From positions 1,054,001 through 1,118,000 of the forward strand of contig NZ_CP147737.1 of assembly GCF_037265215.1 (NCBI RefSeq): a stretch of DNA of 64,000 nucleotides, written 5' to 3'. This document shows positions 51,363 to 59,520 of this stretch, piece by piece. A model generated the notes under the pieces. It saw only the letters and a program-made list of their open reading frames with translations, did not search any database and was not told the DNA's origin. This DNA is from Xenorhabdus griffiniae (GTDB lineage Bacteria > Pseudomonadota > Gammaproteobacteria > Enterobacterales > Enterobacteriaceae). Within the stretch, counting starts at the first letter, position 1, and every line of letters starts with the position of its first letter. Both the position numbers and the translations under genes were made by a program.

Positions 51363-52433
51363 TCAGCAACCAATATTGCAATTGATAAAACTTAATAAAT
51401 GACTCCCCGCTGCACGTTGCGACTTTAGATCAGCTCTGATTGTTCCACGCTCAGGGTCAACACAAATACCTTTCCAATTTTCAATACGAAAGAATGCATC
51501 ACGTTTAGTCTCATTCATTATACATGCGACCTCATTGATTTTAACAATAACATCTTCAATACACTTCTCCTCCTTCAACAGCTCACATACAGCAAAGGAA
51601 AACGCATTAACTAATACACCATGAAATGTTATGTGTCCTTTTCGGTAATCTAAGCTGTGAATTTTACTATGTCCTTCAGTCAAACCAGTCAGGTAGGCCC
51701 AAGAACTCCATATTGCAACAGCTTGAGTTTTAGTAGTTTCTGATAAAATGTCTTCAGTAAGTGCACCAAATATACGTTTAGTAGCATCATATAATGCTTT
51801 GAAGCTAACTAGCATATTGCTTTTGCTAGGAATAACGTTATGTTCATAATCAACCCACTCAGAAACAGTTTTAATTTCTTTTATCCAATATCGGGTTAAA
51901 TGGCTGCAATCCTCACGATTATTATACGCAAGATTAATTGCAGCTGAAGGTTTTGACGCATTACTATTAATATCTGAAAAAAATTGTTGTCGTGTTTCAA
52001 GATCTAAATTTTCAGTAAGTGTTATTGAAATATAATCATTAACATCTCTCTGTTTGCAAAACTCAATAATTCCATACGCCCTATGTTGCCCATCAAATAG
52101 AGTAATATCGGCATCCATTGGAATTTTTAAAATCCCAATACGTGTATCACTTCCCACTTCGTCAAATTCAATATCACTATCAATATTACCAACAAGAGGA
52201 GGAATAATATAAGAGATTTTATTATCAAAAGATTCAATCAAATACTGAGATATTTTTTTAGCTCGATTTTTATTTAATTCTCTTTGAGAACGTGACATTA
52301 CGTGCTGACTATTATCAAAAGCAAGCAAACGTTTTAGTTGCCTCATAGGAATAACTAATGAATATTGTATTTCACCAGCCTGAAATGAACGAATGGCAGG
52401 AATATTCCAAGTATATTTTTTATTTTCCAACAT
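51363..52433 (-). CDS. DGQHR-domain protein (DndB-like)
   Basis: A 356-residue protein with the signature FDGQHRAYGIIEF (about 116-128) of DGQHR/ParB-like proteins, the family of DndB, the regulator of DNA phosphorothioation. Other landmarks are QLKRLLAFDNSQHVMSRSQRELNKNRAKKISQYL near the N-terminus and ISITLTENLDLETRQQFFSDIN. The ATG at 52433 follows AGGAGAAACATATT. There are no dndCDE partners in the window, so it stands alone, as in many mobile elements. It could protect or mark ICE DNA, or read modification; the role is inferred. Confidence 0.8.
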   Translation of the reverse strand: MLENKKYTWNIPAIRSFQAGEIQYSLVIPMRQLKRLLAFDNSQHVMSRSQRELNKNRAKKISQYLIESFDNKISYIIPPLVGNIDSDIEFDEVGSDTRIGILKIPMDADITLFDGQHRAYGIIEFCKQRDVNDYISITLTENLDLETRQQFFSDINSNASKPSAAINLAYNNREDCSHLTRYWIKEIKTVSEWVDYEHNVIPSKSNMLVSFKALYDATKRIFGALTEDILSETTKTQAVAIWSSWAYLTGLTEGHSKIHSLDYRKGHITFHGVLVNAFSFAVCELLKEEKCIEDVIVKINEVACIMNETKRDAFFRIENWKGICVDPERGTIRADLKSQRAAGSHLLSFINCNIGC

Positions 52434-52471
52434 AATATGTTTCTCCTGTGAGAAGTGCTGACGCGAAATAT

Positions 52472-52495
52472 GTTGCAGTGGCCTTCCACTGCAAC
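52472..52495. promoter_or_regulatory. Intergenic hairpin upstream of the DGQHR gene
   Basis: 10-bp perfect stem (GTTGCAGTGG / CCACTGCAAC) with a CCTT loop between the 98-residue gene and the DGQHR gene, without a T tract. Confidence 0.55.
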
Positions 52496-52523
52496 AAGAC
52501 GTTATCAAAATTACTTAATTTTT

Positions 52524-52820
52524 TTATGACCACTCATTATATACTACTTTGAAATCTATACAGTTTGGCGTTAATTGCAAAATCTGCTGAACACTAACAA
52601 CATTATGGCAGAAATAGTTTGCACTCATAATATCCTCAATGGCCCTAAAAAGATCACAGTGACCAACCGCCCTAAACAGATCCATAGGATTAGCGCTATA
52701 ACTACCTACAGGAACCCATAAGTCGCTATTAGCTCCACTTAACACAGAATGATTACAGAAATGGATTGAAGGTATCTCATTTTGTACAGCCAAATTAACT
52801 ATAATAGATTTACGGGACAT
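52524..52820 (-). CDS. Hypothetical ICE protein
   Basis: A 98-residue soluble protein beginning MSRKSIIVNLAVQNEIPSIHFCNHSVLSGANSDLWVPVGSY. No domain is recognised. It contains an internal near-repeat (DLFRAVGHCDLFRAIEDIM). It lies between ssb and the DGQHR gene in the same orientation. Confidence 0.6.
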   Translation of the reverse strand: MSRKSIIVNLAVQNEIPSIHFCNHSVLSGANSDLWVPVGSYSANPMDLFRAVGHCDLFRAIEDIMSANYFCHNVVSVQQILQLTPNCIDFKVVYNEWS

Positions 52821-52953
52821 AATTTACTCCTATGAGAATGGCTTTTGCCAGGTGATCAAAAACGGCCTTCCGTTCTTGATTGTTTAAGTATACAACAACA
52901 TGAATTAACAAATCAATATTGATTATATAAAACAATAATAAAAAATGCATAAA

Positions 52954-52981
52954 AATTTCCCCCGAATTAACAGGGGAAATT
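52954..52981 (-). terminator. Rho-independent terminator after ssb
   Basis: 9-bp stem AATTTCCCC / GGGGAAATT with a 10-nt loop, followed on the minus strand by TTTTTA. It lies 70 bases after the ssb stop. Confidence 0.8.
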
Positions 52982-53050
52982 ATTATTCTATCGTGAGTCC
53001 GCAAGTAACAATAGCGCACCCACAGTCCACTGAGCAGCTTAGCGAACCGC

Positions 53051-53539
53051 TCAAAATGGAATATCATCATCGAAATCCATTGGCGGCTCATTGTTCTGTG
53101 GCATAGGTGATTGAGCCGAACGAGATGGAACACTACCACTGAATTGCTGAGAAACTTGTGGCTGCCCCCAACTCTCCTGTGCCCCACTACGATTGCCCAA
53201 CATCTGCATCTTACCACCATTACTTACCACAATTTCGGTAGTGTAACGATCTTGACCGCTTTGATCTTGCCATTTTCGTGTTTGCAAAGACCCTTCTATA
53301 TAAACTTGTGAACCTTTTCTGAGATACTCACCTGCAACTTCAGCCAGCTTTCCAAAGATCACCACACGGTGCCATTCCGTTTTCTCTCTCATTTCACCAG
53401 ATTGTTTATCTCGCCAACTTTCAGATGTCGCCAGAGTAATGTTTGCCACTGCTCCGTTATTATTTGGCATATAACGGATTTCTGGATTTGCCCCCAGATT
53501 TCCTACCAAAATAACTTTGTTAACGCCTCTTGAAGCCAT
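53051..53539 (-). CDS. ssb: Single-stranded DNA-binding protein
   Basis: A 162-residue SSB: OB-fold (about 1-108, starting [26 protein letters not shown] and containing [28 protein letters not shown]), a Gln/Ser/Pro-rich linker and the acidic tip DFDDDIPF that recruits repair and replication proteins. The ATG at 53539 follows GAGGAG at seven bases. It probably coats the transferred strand on entry or protects replicating ICE DNA. It belongs to the operon headed by repeat C. Confidence 0.96.
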   Translation of the reverse strand: MASRGVNKVILVGNLGANPEIRYMPNNNGAVANITLATSESWRDKQSGEMREKTEWHRVVIFGKLAEVAGEYLRKGSQVYIEGSLQTRKWQDQSGQDRYTTEIVVSNGGKMQMLGNRSGAQESWGQPQVSQQFSGSVPSRSAQSPMPQNNEPPMDFDDDIPF

Positions 53540-53550
53540 CATATTTCTCC

Positions 53551-53754
53551 TCAGAAGTATTCGCGTTGCGTCCAATTGCCTTGTTTTAGAGCCTTAGATG
53601 CAATCTTATCCGATTTGAAATATTCGACGGACTCACGAGATACAGGCCCTTCTTCATTCACCGTTCCAATATAATAACCAACACGGCTATATAGAACCTG
53701 TAACGGTAAACTTTGCCCTGCAAGTTTTGCAGCAAGTACACCAGTCTTCATCAT
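53551..53754 (-). CDS. Small hypothetical protein in the ssb operon
   Basis: A 67-residue protein ([41 protein letters not shown]...[15 protein letters not shown]). Conserved-looking in sequence but with no known domain. Its end nearly abuts the ssb start, so the two are co-translated. The tail NWTQREYF may be a protein-contact motif. Confidence 0.65.
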   Translation of the reverse strand: MMKTGVLAAKLAGQSLPLQVLYSRVGYYIGTVNEEGPVSRESVEYFKSDKIASKALKQGNWTQREYF

Positions 53755-53786
53755 AGTATGTTCCTTTATTGATAAGGCAGAAACAT

Positions 53787-53822
53787 ACTTCCCTGAAAAA
53801 AATATGTTTCTCCCAGGGAAGT
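53787..53822. promoter_or_regulatory. Intergenic hairpin
   Basis: 9-bp perfect stem (ACTTCCCTG / CAGGGAAGT) around an 18-nt loop, between the STY4534-like gene and the 67-residue gene. Confidence 0.5.
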
Positions 53823-53835
53823 AAAATTATGTGAT

Positions 53836-54294
53836 TTAGAATGAGTCTTCCGCGTACTGTTTTGCAGGAGCCTTTTCTTCACTAGGTGGTGCTAATTGAG
53901 ATTTTTCGGCTTTATATACCATCTCTTTTCCAACTTTGATCCAGTCAATATTAATTAACCGAGCGCGCAGGCTAACACGCTGTTCTCCGGCATGTTCCCC
54001 ACTATTGAGTGTAAAAATCTCAGTAGAAGGATTACTTAAGACGAATCCAATCAACACTTTTTGATCTTCATCCACGGCTTTCTGACAGCGGTTTATAAGC
54101 TTAATAGCGCTCTCTCCAGCAACAGTAGTATCAAAACGAACATATGCCGGACTATCAGTAGGACCACTTAAAGCGTTAATCACAACCGACAAGAAGCGTC
54201 CATTGGATCCGTTTATATGGCGAATATTGCTTAAATACCCGATGCCATTGATATGAAGATTGAAGTATCTGTTTTCATTTTTGCTATTCATCAT
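53836..54294 (-). CDS. STY4534-family ICE replication-related protein (DUF3577)
   Basis: A 152-residue protein of the DUF3577 family: NLHINGIGYLSNIRHINGSNGRFLSVVINALSG near the start and LRARLINIDWIKVGKEMVYK towards the end. It is probably a ssDNA-associated accessory protein; OB-like beta strands are apparent. I start at ATG 54294 because AGGAG lies seven bases ahead; the longer frame has no signal. It is the first gene after repeat C, with SSB following downstream. Confidence 0.82.
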   Translation of the reverse strand: MMNSKNENRYFNLHINGIGYLSNIRHINGSNGRFLSVVINALSGPTDSPAYVRFDTTVAGESAIKLINRCQKAVDEDQKVLIGFVLSNPSTEIFTLNSGEHAGEQRVSLRARLINIDWIKVGKEMVYKAEKSQLAPPSEEKAPAKQYAEDSF

Positions 54295-54415
54295 GATGTT
54301 TCTCCTAGGAAATAAGGTAGAAAAATGAGAAACATCACCCCCAATGGGATAATTGTTTCCCATTGGGAAGTCAGCCATCAGACTGACTTAATATCGCGAT
54401 ATGATATATGTGAGA

Positions 54416-54561
54416 AGTTTCTTAATCGCTTTAGCGATCCCCGTTTTCAAAGAATAAACGGGTTTACCCAGAGTATTTACTGTCTGCCTTTTCAGGTATA
54501 GCAGATGGCGCAGTCACCCGAAGGCACTTCTTTCAGACTACTGAAGCATTGGTAGGTTGCT
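54416..54561. repeat. Structured intergenic repeat C (ahead of the ssb operon)
   Basis: Third copy of the ~135-bp element; bases 54416-54554 match copies A and B closely, with substitutions near TTCTTTCAGAC. It contains the same ATCGC/GCGAT and CCCGTTT/AAACGGG stems and lies about 120 bp upstream (minus strand) of the STY4534-like gene that leads into ssb. Confidence 0.85.
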
Positions 54562-54716
54562 AAGCAACATAAAATCTTCTATATAATTAAACCAATACAA
54601 AACAAAGTCAAGAGATTAATATTACTCTTTAACAGATTATATTATTAAAGCGAGAGCATGATTAACACTTCATGCTCTAGTTTAAAACTAAACATAGGAA
54701 TAATACCAAAATGCTA

Positions 54717-55025
54717 TTATTTTACCCATTTACCATTATATTCGGCAGCATAATATGTTCTACCGCCTTTTGGCAGATCAGCCGTGAGTTGGCATTCCAA
54801 AATTATTCCTGTAAAATTCCATTTTCTATCAAACTTTACAAATGAATTAGAAAAAACTCTTTCTGAATGAACAACCCACATACTAAGATACTTCCCAGGG
54901 AGCTGATCATAGACAGTGGTGTAAGCACCCCCGCAATTGTATTCTGTTCCCCACGCCAGTGCCGTTCCAATCCCTCCAAATAATGTTACGACTAATGTTC
55001 CAACTGTTAATAATTTTCTGAACAT
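54717..55025 (-). CDS. Small secreted protein, paralogue 1
   Basis: A 102-residue secreted protein: signal peptide MFRKLLTVGTLVVTLFGGIGTALA, then WGTEYNCGGAYTTVYDQ and a conserved MWVVHSERVFSNSFVKFDRKWNFTGI...AAEYNGKWV. It has two Cys likely to form a disulfide. The start lies two bases after a run of ten G on the minus strand. It may be a small effector or periplasmic protein. Unknown family; neighbours are replication and entry genes. Confidence 0.75.
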   Translation of the reverse strand: MFRKLLTVGTLVVTLFGGIGTALAWGTEYNCGGAYTTVYDQLPGKYLSMWVVHSERVFSNSFVKFDRKWNFTGIILECQLTADLPKGGRTYYAAEYNGKWVK

Positions 55026-55026
55026 A

Positions 55027-55036
55027 CCCCCCCCCC
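55027..55036. repeat. Homopolymer of ten G/C at a ribosome-binding site
   Basis: Ten consecutive C on the plus strand (G on the minus strand) directly upstream of the secreted-protein start codon. Such tracts slip during replication and could vary translation of the gene. Confidence 0.75.
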
Positions 55037-55119
55037 TCTTATAATAATAATATTTATACCAAATTCATTACATTTAAGTTTTCCAGTACATTTAAAATCA
55101 TTGCCAAATAATGAAACTA

Positions 55120-55440
55120 TCAATGAGGTTTATTTACCCACTCACCTTTGTACTCGGCAGCGTAATATTTTGGCCCCCAATCTTTATTATCATAGCCACG
55201 ATCGAGGTAACATTCCCAAATTTCTCCTGTGAAATACCATTTTCTATCAAATTTCACAAATGAACTCGAAAAAATCCTTTCTGGATGAACAACCCACATC
55301 TGAAGACCTTTCCCCGGAGCCTGATCCCTAACACGATTCTCCCCTGGACAAAAATATTGTGATCCCCATGCAGATGCAGTTCCAATTCCTCCGATTAATG
55401 TTACTGCTACTATCCCAACTGTTAATAATTTCCTGAACAC
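55120..55440 (-). CDS. Small secreted protein, paralogue 2
   Basis: A 106-residue secreted protein about 50-60% identical to the downstream paralogue: MFRKLLTVGIVAVTLIGGIGTASA signal, WGSQYFCPGENRVRDQAPGKGLQMWVVHPERIF and the shared SSFVKFDRKWYFTGE...AAEYKGEWV. Starting at GTG 55440 (AGGAG seven bases upstream) makes both paralogues begin identically; an ATG two codons earlier would sit on the Shine-Dalgarno sequence. Function unknown. Confidence 0.7.
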   Translation of the reverse strand: MFRKLLTVGIVAVTLIGGIGTASAWGSQYFCPGENRVRDQAPGKGLQMWVVHPERIFSSSFVKFDRKWYFTGEIWECYLDRGYDNKDWGPKYYAAEYKGEWVNKPH

Positions 55441-55446
55441 AGGCAT

Positions 55447-55815
55447 TCTCCTATAATAACTTTAACTTTTAAATGAATCTTAAATTTAAATTAAAATCAT
55501 ATAGTGCTACAATTTTAAAATTTATAAACCCTCTATATATTTAATTATAATTTAAAAATGTTCCATCTATTATTATTCATGATAAATAACCACACCTGAC
55601 ATTATTTACACAAATAAAATAATTGTTTTAATTTTCAATCTAACAATATAATTCATCGTAACGACATAGGATAAAAATAATTTCTTGACATTCCATATAC
55701 CATATTTATTGTTTATTGTTTATTGTTTATAAGAATTTAATATATGCGATAATATACACAAACATCTTAAAATTAATTTACTACAGATATAGCTGCTGAA
55801 TGTCGGGTTACATCA
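55447..55815. other. AT-rich intergenic region
   Basis: About 370 bp with no gene, rich in A/T runs and with a TTTATTGTTTATTGTTTATAA triplicated word near 55706-55730, which may be a promoter or DNA-bending zone for the paralogous secreted-protein genes. Confidence 0.4.
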
Positions 55816-55851
55816 TAAAAATTAGAGGCGTTACCTTTGGTAACGCCTCTA
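55816..55851 (-). terminator. Rho-independent terminator downstream of topB
   Basis: 12-bp stem AGAGGCGTTACC / GGTAACGCCTCT with a 3-nt loop and AATTTTTA following on the minus strand. It ends the topB transcript about 230 nt after the stop codon. Confidence 0.85.
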
Positions 55852-56078
55852 GCAGTTGTACCAATTCTGCGAGGTCAGAATGAAACTCCGAGGCCATTCA
55901 ACAAACCCGGCGTGTTTTTCACGGAGTTGGATACGCCTTGAAAATCTACTGTGTCGAAGCAGTAATTTTCTGAACTGTTAGGGTTAAGACGCTTTTCAGC
56001 GTTTCCCCTCCGCAGCTACGGGGTACTATTTCCTAACTGGAAAACATTACCAATAACGTAGGTAACTGTAAACCTAAG
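55852..56078 (-). ncRNA. Long structured 3' region or candidate noncoding RNA
   Basis: 227 bp between the topB stop and its terminator with several small dyads: ACGCTTTTCAGCGT near 55992, CTACTGTG/GCAGTAA near 55946-55966, GGGTTAAG and CCTCCGCAGCTACGGGG. GC content is higher than nearby intergenic DNA and no ORF is supported. It may be a 3'-UTR-derived small RNA. No known RNA family is recognised. Confidence 0.3.
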
Positions 56079-58112
56079 TTACGAAAAAAGTGTTTTCAAT
56101 GTATTACTTTTTTTCTTCTTACCAGGTTGGAGTTTAGCACCTTTCGCCTTATTCAGTGTATCCAAAACAACAATACCATTACATTCAGGGTAACGCTGGC
56201 AGCTCCAAAAACGCCCTTTTTTGCCTTCACGTAATACCATTTTCCCCTGGCATTTTGGGCAAGAGGGCATAGTAGGTAGGTTCAGCTTTAATGGTATATT
56301 TTGCGCCTTCTCCAACAAATGGCGAACCCAAGCTTCTTGCTTTTGCATGAACGAAGCCAAGGACATTTTACCCTCAGCAACTTCTTCCAGAGCCTGTTCC
56401 CATAATGCTGTCATGCCTGGGTCAGTTACCACAAATGGTAGTGCATCAATAAGCTGAGAACCAATATCCGTAGCTAACAGAAACTTCTTCTGACGAGACA
56501 AAAAGTTTCTTTCCTCCAATTTAGCAATAATTCCAGCTCGTGTAGCCTCCGTTCCTAACCCTGCATTATCTTTTAAGACTTTCTTTAAAGCTGGATCAGT
56601 GATAAATGCAGAAGCATTTTTCATGGCAGCAATTAATGTACCATCAGTGTAGTGTTGGGGAGGTTTAGTTTCCAATTGCTTAAGCTCCCCGCTTTTAACT
56701 TCGCACATTTCACCTTGAGATAAAGCGGGGAGCTTTTCTGTGGGTTCTGTATCATCTTCATTCTCTTCTTCTGAGTTTGAGAATAACAGTTTCCACCCTT
56801 TAATAACTTCAACGTTGCCTTTAGAAATAAACAACTGGCCCCCTATGTCAAAAAAAAGAGTCGTTACATCAATTTCTTGTGCAGGTAAAAATTGAGCCAA
56901 ATAGTGAGTACGAATCAATTCATACAACTTTCTTTCTACTGCATTCATATCTGACAACACTGGAGGATGTTTAGTTGGGATAATCCCGTGGTGCGCCGTT
57001 ATTTTCTTATCATTCCAAACACGTGAAACTAATTTGATATCCAGTTTATTTAATAATGGAGATATCGAGGGATCACTTACTGCTAGTGCCTTTAAGACTT
57101 CAGGAATTTCCGATTGCATGGAGGTAGGCAAATAGCCACAATCAGTTCTTGGATAAGTGGTAGCTTTGTGTTTTTCATATAAGTTCTGAGCTATTTCTAG
57201 TACCTGGTTAGCACTGAACCCCCAACGTTTTGATGCAACTTGCTGTAACGTCCCTAAATCAAAAGTAAGAGGTGGTGAATGTTTTGCACGCTGTTGTTGA
57301 GCCTCACATACTCGCGCCTGCTTATTTTGATTACATAACTGAGTTACAGCTTTCGCTATTGGTAATTGATTACAACGTTTTTCATCATCACAGTATTGCT
57401 CAGCCGCTACCCACCTAGCCGTAAAGAGTATCCCTTGGTGTTGTAATAACGCATTCACTTGCCAGTATGGTTTAGGTGTAAATTGGGCTATCTCACGATC
57501 TCTTTTTACTAGCAACGCTAATGTAGGTGTCTGAACCCGCCCAATTGAGAACAAGCCCCCATACCCGTGTTCTCGTGCCGATACCGTAAAAAAACGAGTC
57601 ATATTCATACCAATCAACCAATCTGCGCGAGAGCGTCCTAGTCCCGCCTGATAAAGCGGTTCTGTTTTTTCACCTGGCAGCATTGAGCGGAGCGCTTGCC
57701 TAATACTTGCATCATCCAATGCAGATAACCAAAGCCGTTGAATGGGGCCTGTATAGCGGCACATATCCAATATTTCTCTCGCAATGACTTCCCCTTCTCT
57801 ATCAGCATCAGTGGCAATGACTACTTCAGAAGCATGTTTCAGTAACTGTGAAATAGTTTTAAACATTGATGATACGTCTTTTTTTACAACCATTTTCCAT
57901 TGGGATGGAATGATAGGTAAGACTTCTTTACGCCAAGGCATACCAAATCGTTCATCATAAGCATCAGGGGAAGCATTTTCTAATAAATGCCCTCTGGCCC
58001 ATGTAACAACCAGATCTTTCCCTTCATAAAAACCATCTTTTTTGGTACTGGCCCCTAAAACCTTTGCAATATCTTTACCTTGAGATGGTTTTTCACATAA
58101 AAAAAGACGCAT
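56079..58112 (-). CDS. topB: DNA topoisomerase III (ICE TopB)
   Basis: A 677-residue type IA topoisomerase. TOPRIM domain with MRLFLCEKPSQGKDIAKVLG and IATDADREGEVIARE; active-site Tyr in ATTYPRTDC (about 315); SIGRVQTPTLALL; and a C-terminal zinc ribbon CPKCQGKMVLREGKKGRFWSCQRYPEC. It decatenates or relaxes replicating or transferring ICE DNA. The ATG at 58112 is preferred, since AAGGA lies seven bases upstream. Length is usual for the PFGI-1/SPI-7 family. Confidence 0.95.
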   Translation of the reverse strand: MRLFLCEKPSQGKDIAKVLGASTKKDGFYEGKDLVVTWARGHLLENASPDAYDERFGMPWRKEVLPIIPSQWKMVVKKDVSSMFKTISQLLKHASEVVIATDADREGEVIAREILDMCRYTGPIQRLWLSALDDASIRQALRSMLPGEKTEPLYQAGLGRSRADWLIGMNMTRFFTVSAREHGYGGLFSIGRVQTPTLALLVKRDREIAQFTPKPYWQVNALLQHQGILFTARWVAAEQYCDDEKRCNQLPIAKAVTQLCNQNKQARVCEAQQQRAKHSPPLTFDLGTLQQVASKRWGFSANQVLEIAQNLYEKHKATTYPRTDCGYLPTSMQSEIPEVLKALAVSDPSISPLLNKLDIKLVSRVWNDKKITAHHGIIPTKHPPVLSDMNAVERKLYELIRTHYLAQFLPAQEIDVTTLFFDIGGQLFISKGNVEVIKGWKLLFSNSEEENEDDTEPTEKLPALSQGEMCEVKSGELKQLETKPPQHYTDGTLIAAMKNASAFITDPALKKVLKDNAGLGTEATRAGIIAKLEERNFLSRQKKFLLATDIGSQLIDALPFVVTDPGMTALWEQALEEVAEGKMSLASFMQKQEAWVRHLLEKAQNIPLKLNLPTMPSCPKCQGKMVLREGKKGRFWSCQRYPECNGIVVLDTLNKAKGAKLQPGKKKKSNTLKTLFS

Positions 58113-58136
58113 AGTCATTCCTTGTTGTGATTAAAA

Positions 58137-58688
58137 TTATTGAACTTTACCTACTGACACGTCATTAATTTGTTTAAATAAACGTTTTAGATAGTTATCA
58201 GTTAGATGTGCCGGGTTAGCTGAACTATAAGTAATAAACATCAGCGTACCTTTACCTTTTTTCTGCAATTTAATATTCAAATGATCGTTATCGTTCCAAT
58301 TTTTTCCCATACTATAATAACTGCCTGGGCTTGCTCCCCATGTGTATCCGGCAGCTTTTATAGCACTTACTGTCCATTCATCTTGTTTATTACCACTATT
58401 CTTCAATGAATCTATTTCGTCTTTAGATACAAACTTATAGAAACGTCTGACTCTTGCTGCTGCTGTATCTACATCAACCGAAACAGTTACTTCCTGCTGG
58501 CGACTATTGCGCTTTTTTCCTACATCAGCATTTAGTCTAGGCATTCCATCATCAGCGTCAGAAACCGGACCTTTTGTTATAGATAACCCAAAATCACTAA
58601 TTTTTTTATTAATTTCAGAAAGTTCTGTTCCAACACAACCCGAAAGCAGCACAAAAAAGAAAGGAACAGTAAATTTATAAAAAGACAT
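58137..58688 (-). CDS. Hypothetical lipoprotein
   Basis: A 183-residue lipoprotein: signal peptide MSFYKFTVPFFFVLLSGC with lipobox LLSGC (Cys18), then a mixed helix-strand domain with VTVSVDVDTAAARVRRFYKFVSKDEIDSLK. I do not recognise a family. It lies between topB and the PFL_4669-like gene. An unusual envelope protein in the replication module; may be cargo. Confidence 0.7.
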   Translation of the reverse strand: MSFYKFTVPFFFVLLSGCVGTELSEINKKISDFGLSITKGPVSDADDGMPRLNADVGKKRNSRQQEVTVSVDVDTAAARVRRFYKFVSKDEIDSLKNSGNKQDEWTVSAIKAAGYTWGASPGSYYSMGKNWNDNDHLNIKLQKKGKGTLMFITYSSANPAHLTDNYLKRLFKQINDVSVGKVQ

Positions 58689-58725
58689 AAGTACTCCTCA
58701 TATAGTTAACAACTGTTAAGTGCTA

Positions 58726-59421
58726 CTACTTTAAGGAAGCTAATGGCGGAGAAAAAGACGAACGCTTCTTTCCAGTTAAAATATCGTGATCCAAATCACC
58801 CATTAGTTTTACGGCAGCTTGATACTCTTCACTTTCTTTAACCAAATTTGCTCGTGAAATGGGCAGCCTACGGTAAAGATTCACGATCCCAAAGGCCCTA
58901 CGAACTTGATGACCAGCAATAGCAAGTACATCGGTCTTTTTTTTTCTGGAAATTAATCCATAGTGATATGCTTGATATGTACGCATAGCTAATTGGTCAA
59001 CTCCCACCAATAACCAAACACATTTATAACCCAAAGGGGTTCGACTAAAGACTCCCAGATCTAGCGGTTCAGAAGATGCAACTTCAGATATATGTATTTG
59101 TGCAGGAATTTGCGTTAACCACTTCCCAGCTTTATCTAACTCAGATTGCAACAACTCAATACTTTCATCCAATGATTCTTCTATACGATACAAAAACATA
59201 TCAGCAAATGGATTATTCTCCAGTGCGTCATAATGAATTCGCGTTACTCTTCCGATGAAAACGGGCATACTAATGATGTCCCACCTTTCTTTCTTATTAA
59301 CATCATTTCTATGCCGACCTTCCCATATTTTCATAGCAAAATGTGTATGAAGTTCAAATGAAAATTCAGATCTCAATGCTCCCGCTGTTTTCTTTTCAGC
59401 ACTTACATCTTTAGCAGTCAT
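58726..59421 (-). CDS. PFL_4669-family ICE protein
   Basis: A 231-residue protein of the TIGR03761-type family, with LHTHFAMKIWEGRHRND near the start, ALENNPFADMFLYRIEESLDESIELLQ and GYKCVWLLVGVDQLAMRTYQAYHYGLISRKKK further on. It is conserved between the STY4528-like gene and topB across the class. Its biochemical role is unknown; a replication or partition accessory role is usually inferred from position. Confidence 0.88.
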   Translation of the reverse strand: MTAKDVSAEKKTAGALRSEFSFELHTHFAMKIWEGRHRNDVNKKERWDIISMPVFIGRVTRIHYDALENNPFADMFLYRIEESLDESIELLQSELDKAGKWLTQIPAQIHISEVASSEPLDLGVFSRTPLGYKCVWLLVGVDQLAMRTYQAYHYGLISRKKKTDVLAIAGHQVRRAFGIVNLYRRLPISRANLVKESEEYQAAVKLMGDLDHDILTGKKRSSFSPPLASLK

Positions 59422-59520
59422 AAAAAATCACTCCATTATTGAGCATATTTAAACAATAGTAACTAAATACATTCCTCATCAATGAAAAACTCTTATTTAG
59501 GAAAAAGTAATTTCTAAAAA

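Noticed and set aside
52810..53220. 136-codon minus-strand frame overlapping ssb
   Set aside because: It overlaps the OB-fold gene in another frame, has no ribosome site and contains the ssb terminator.
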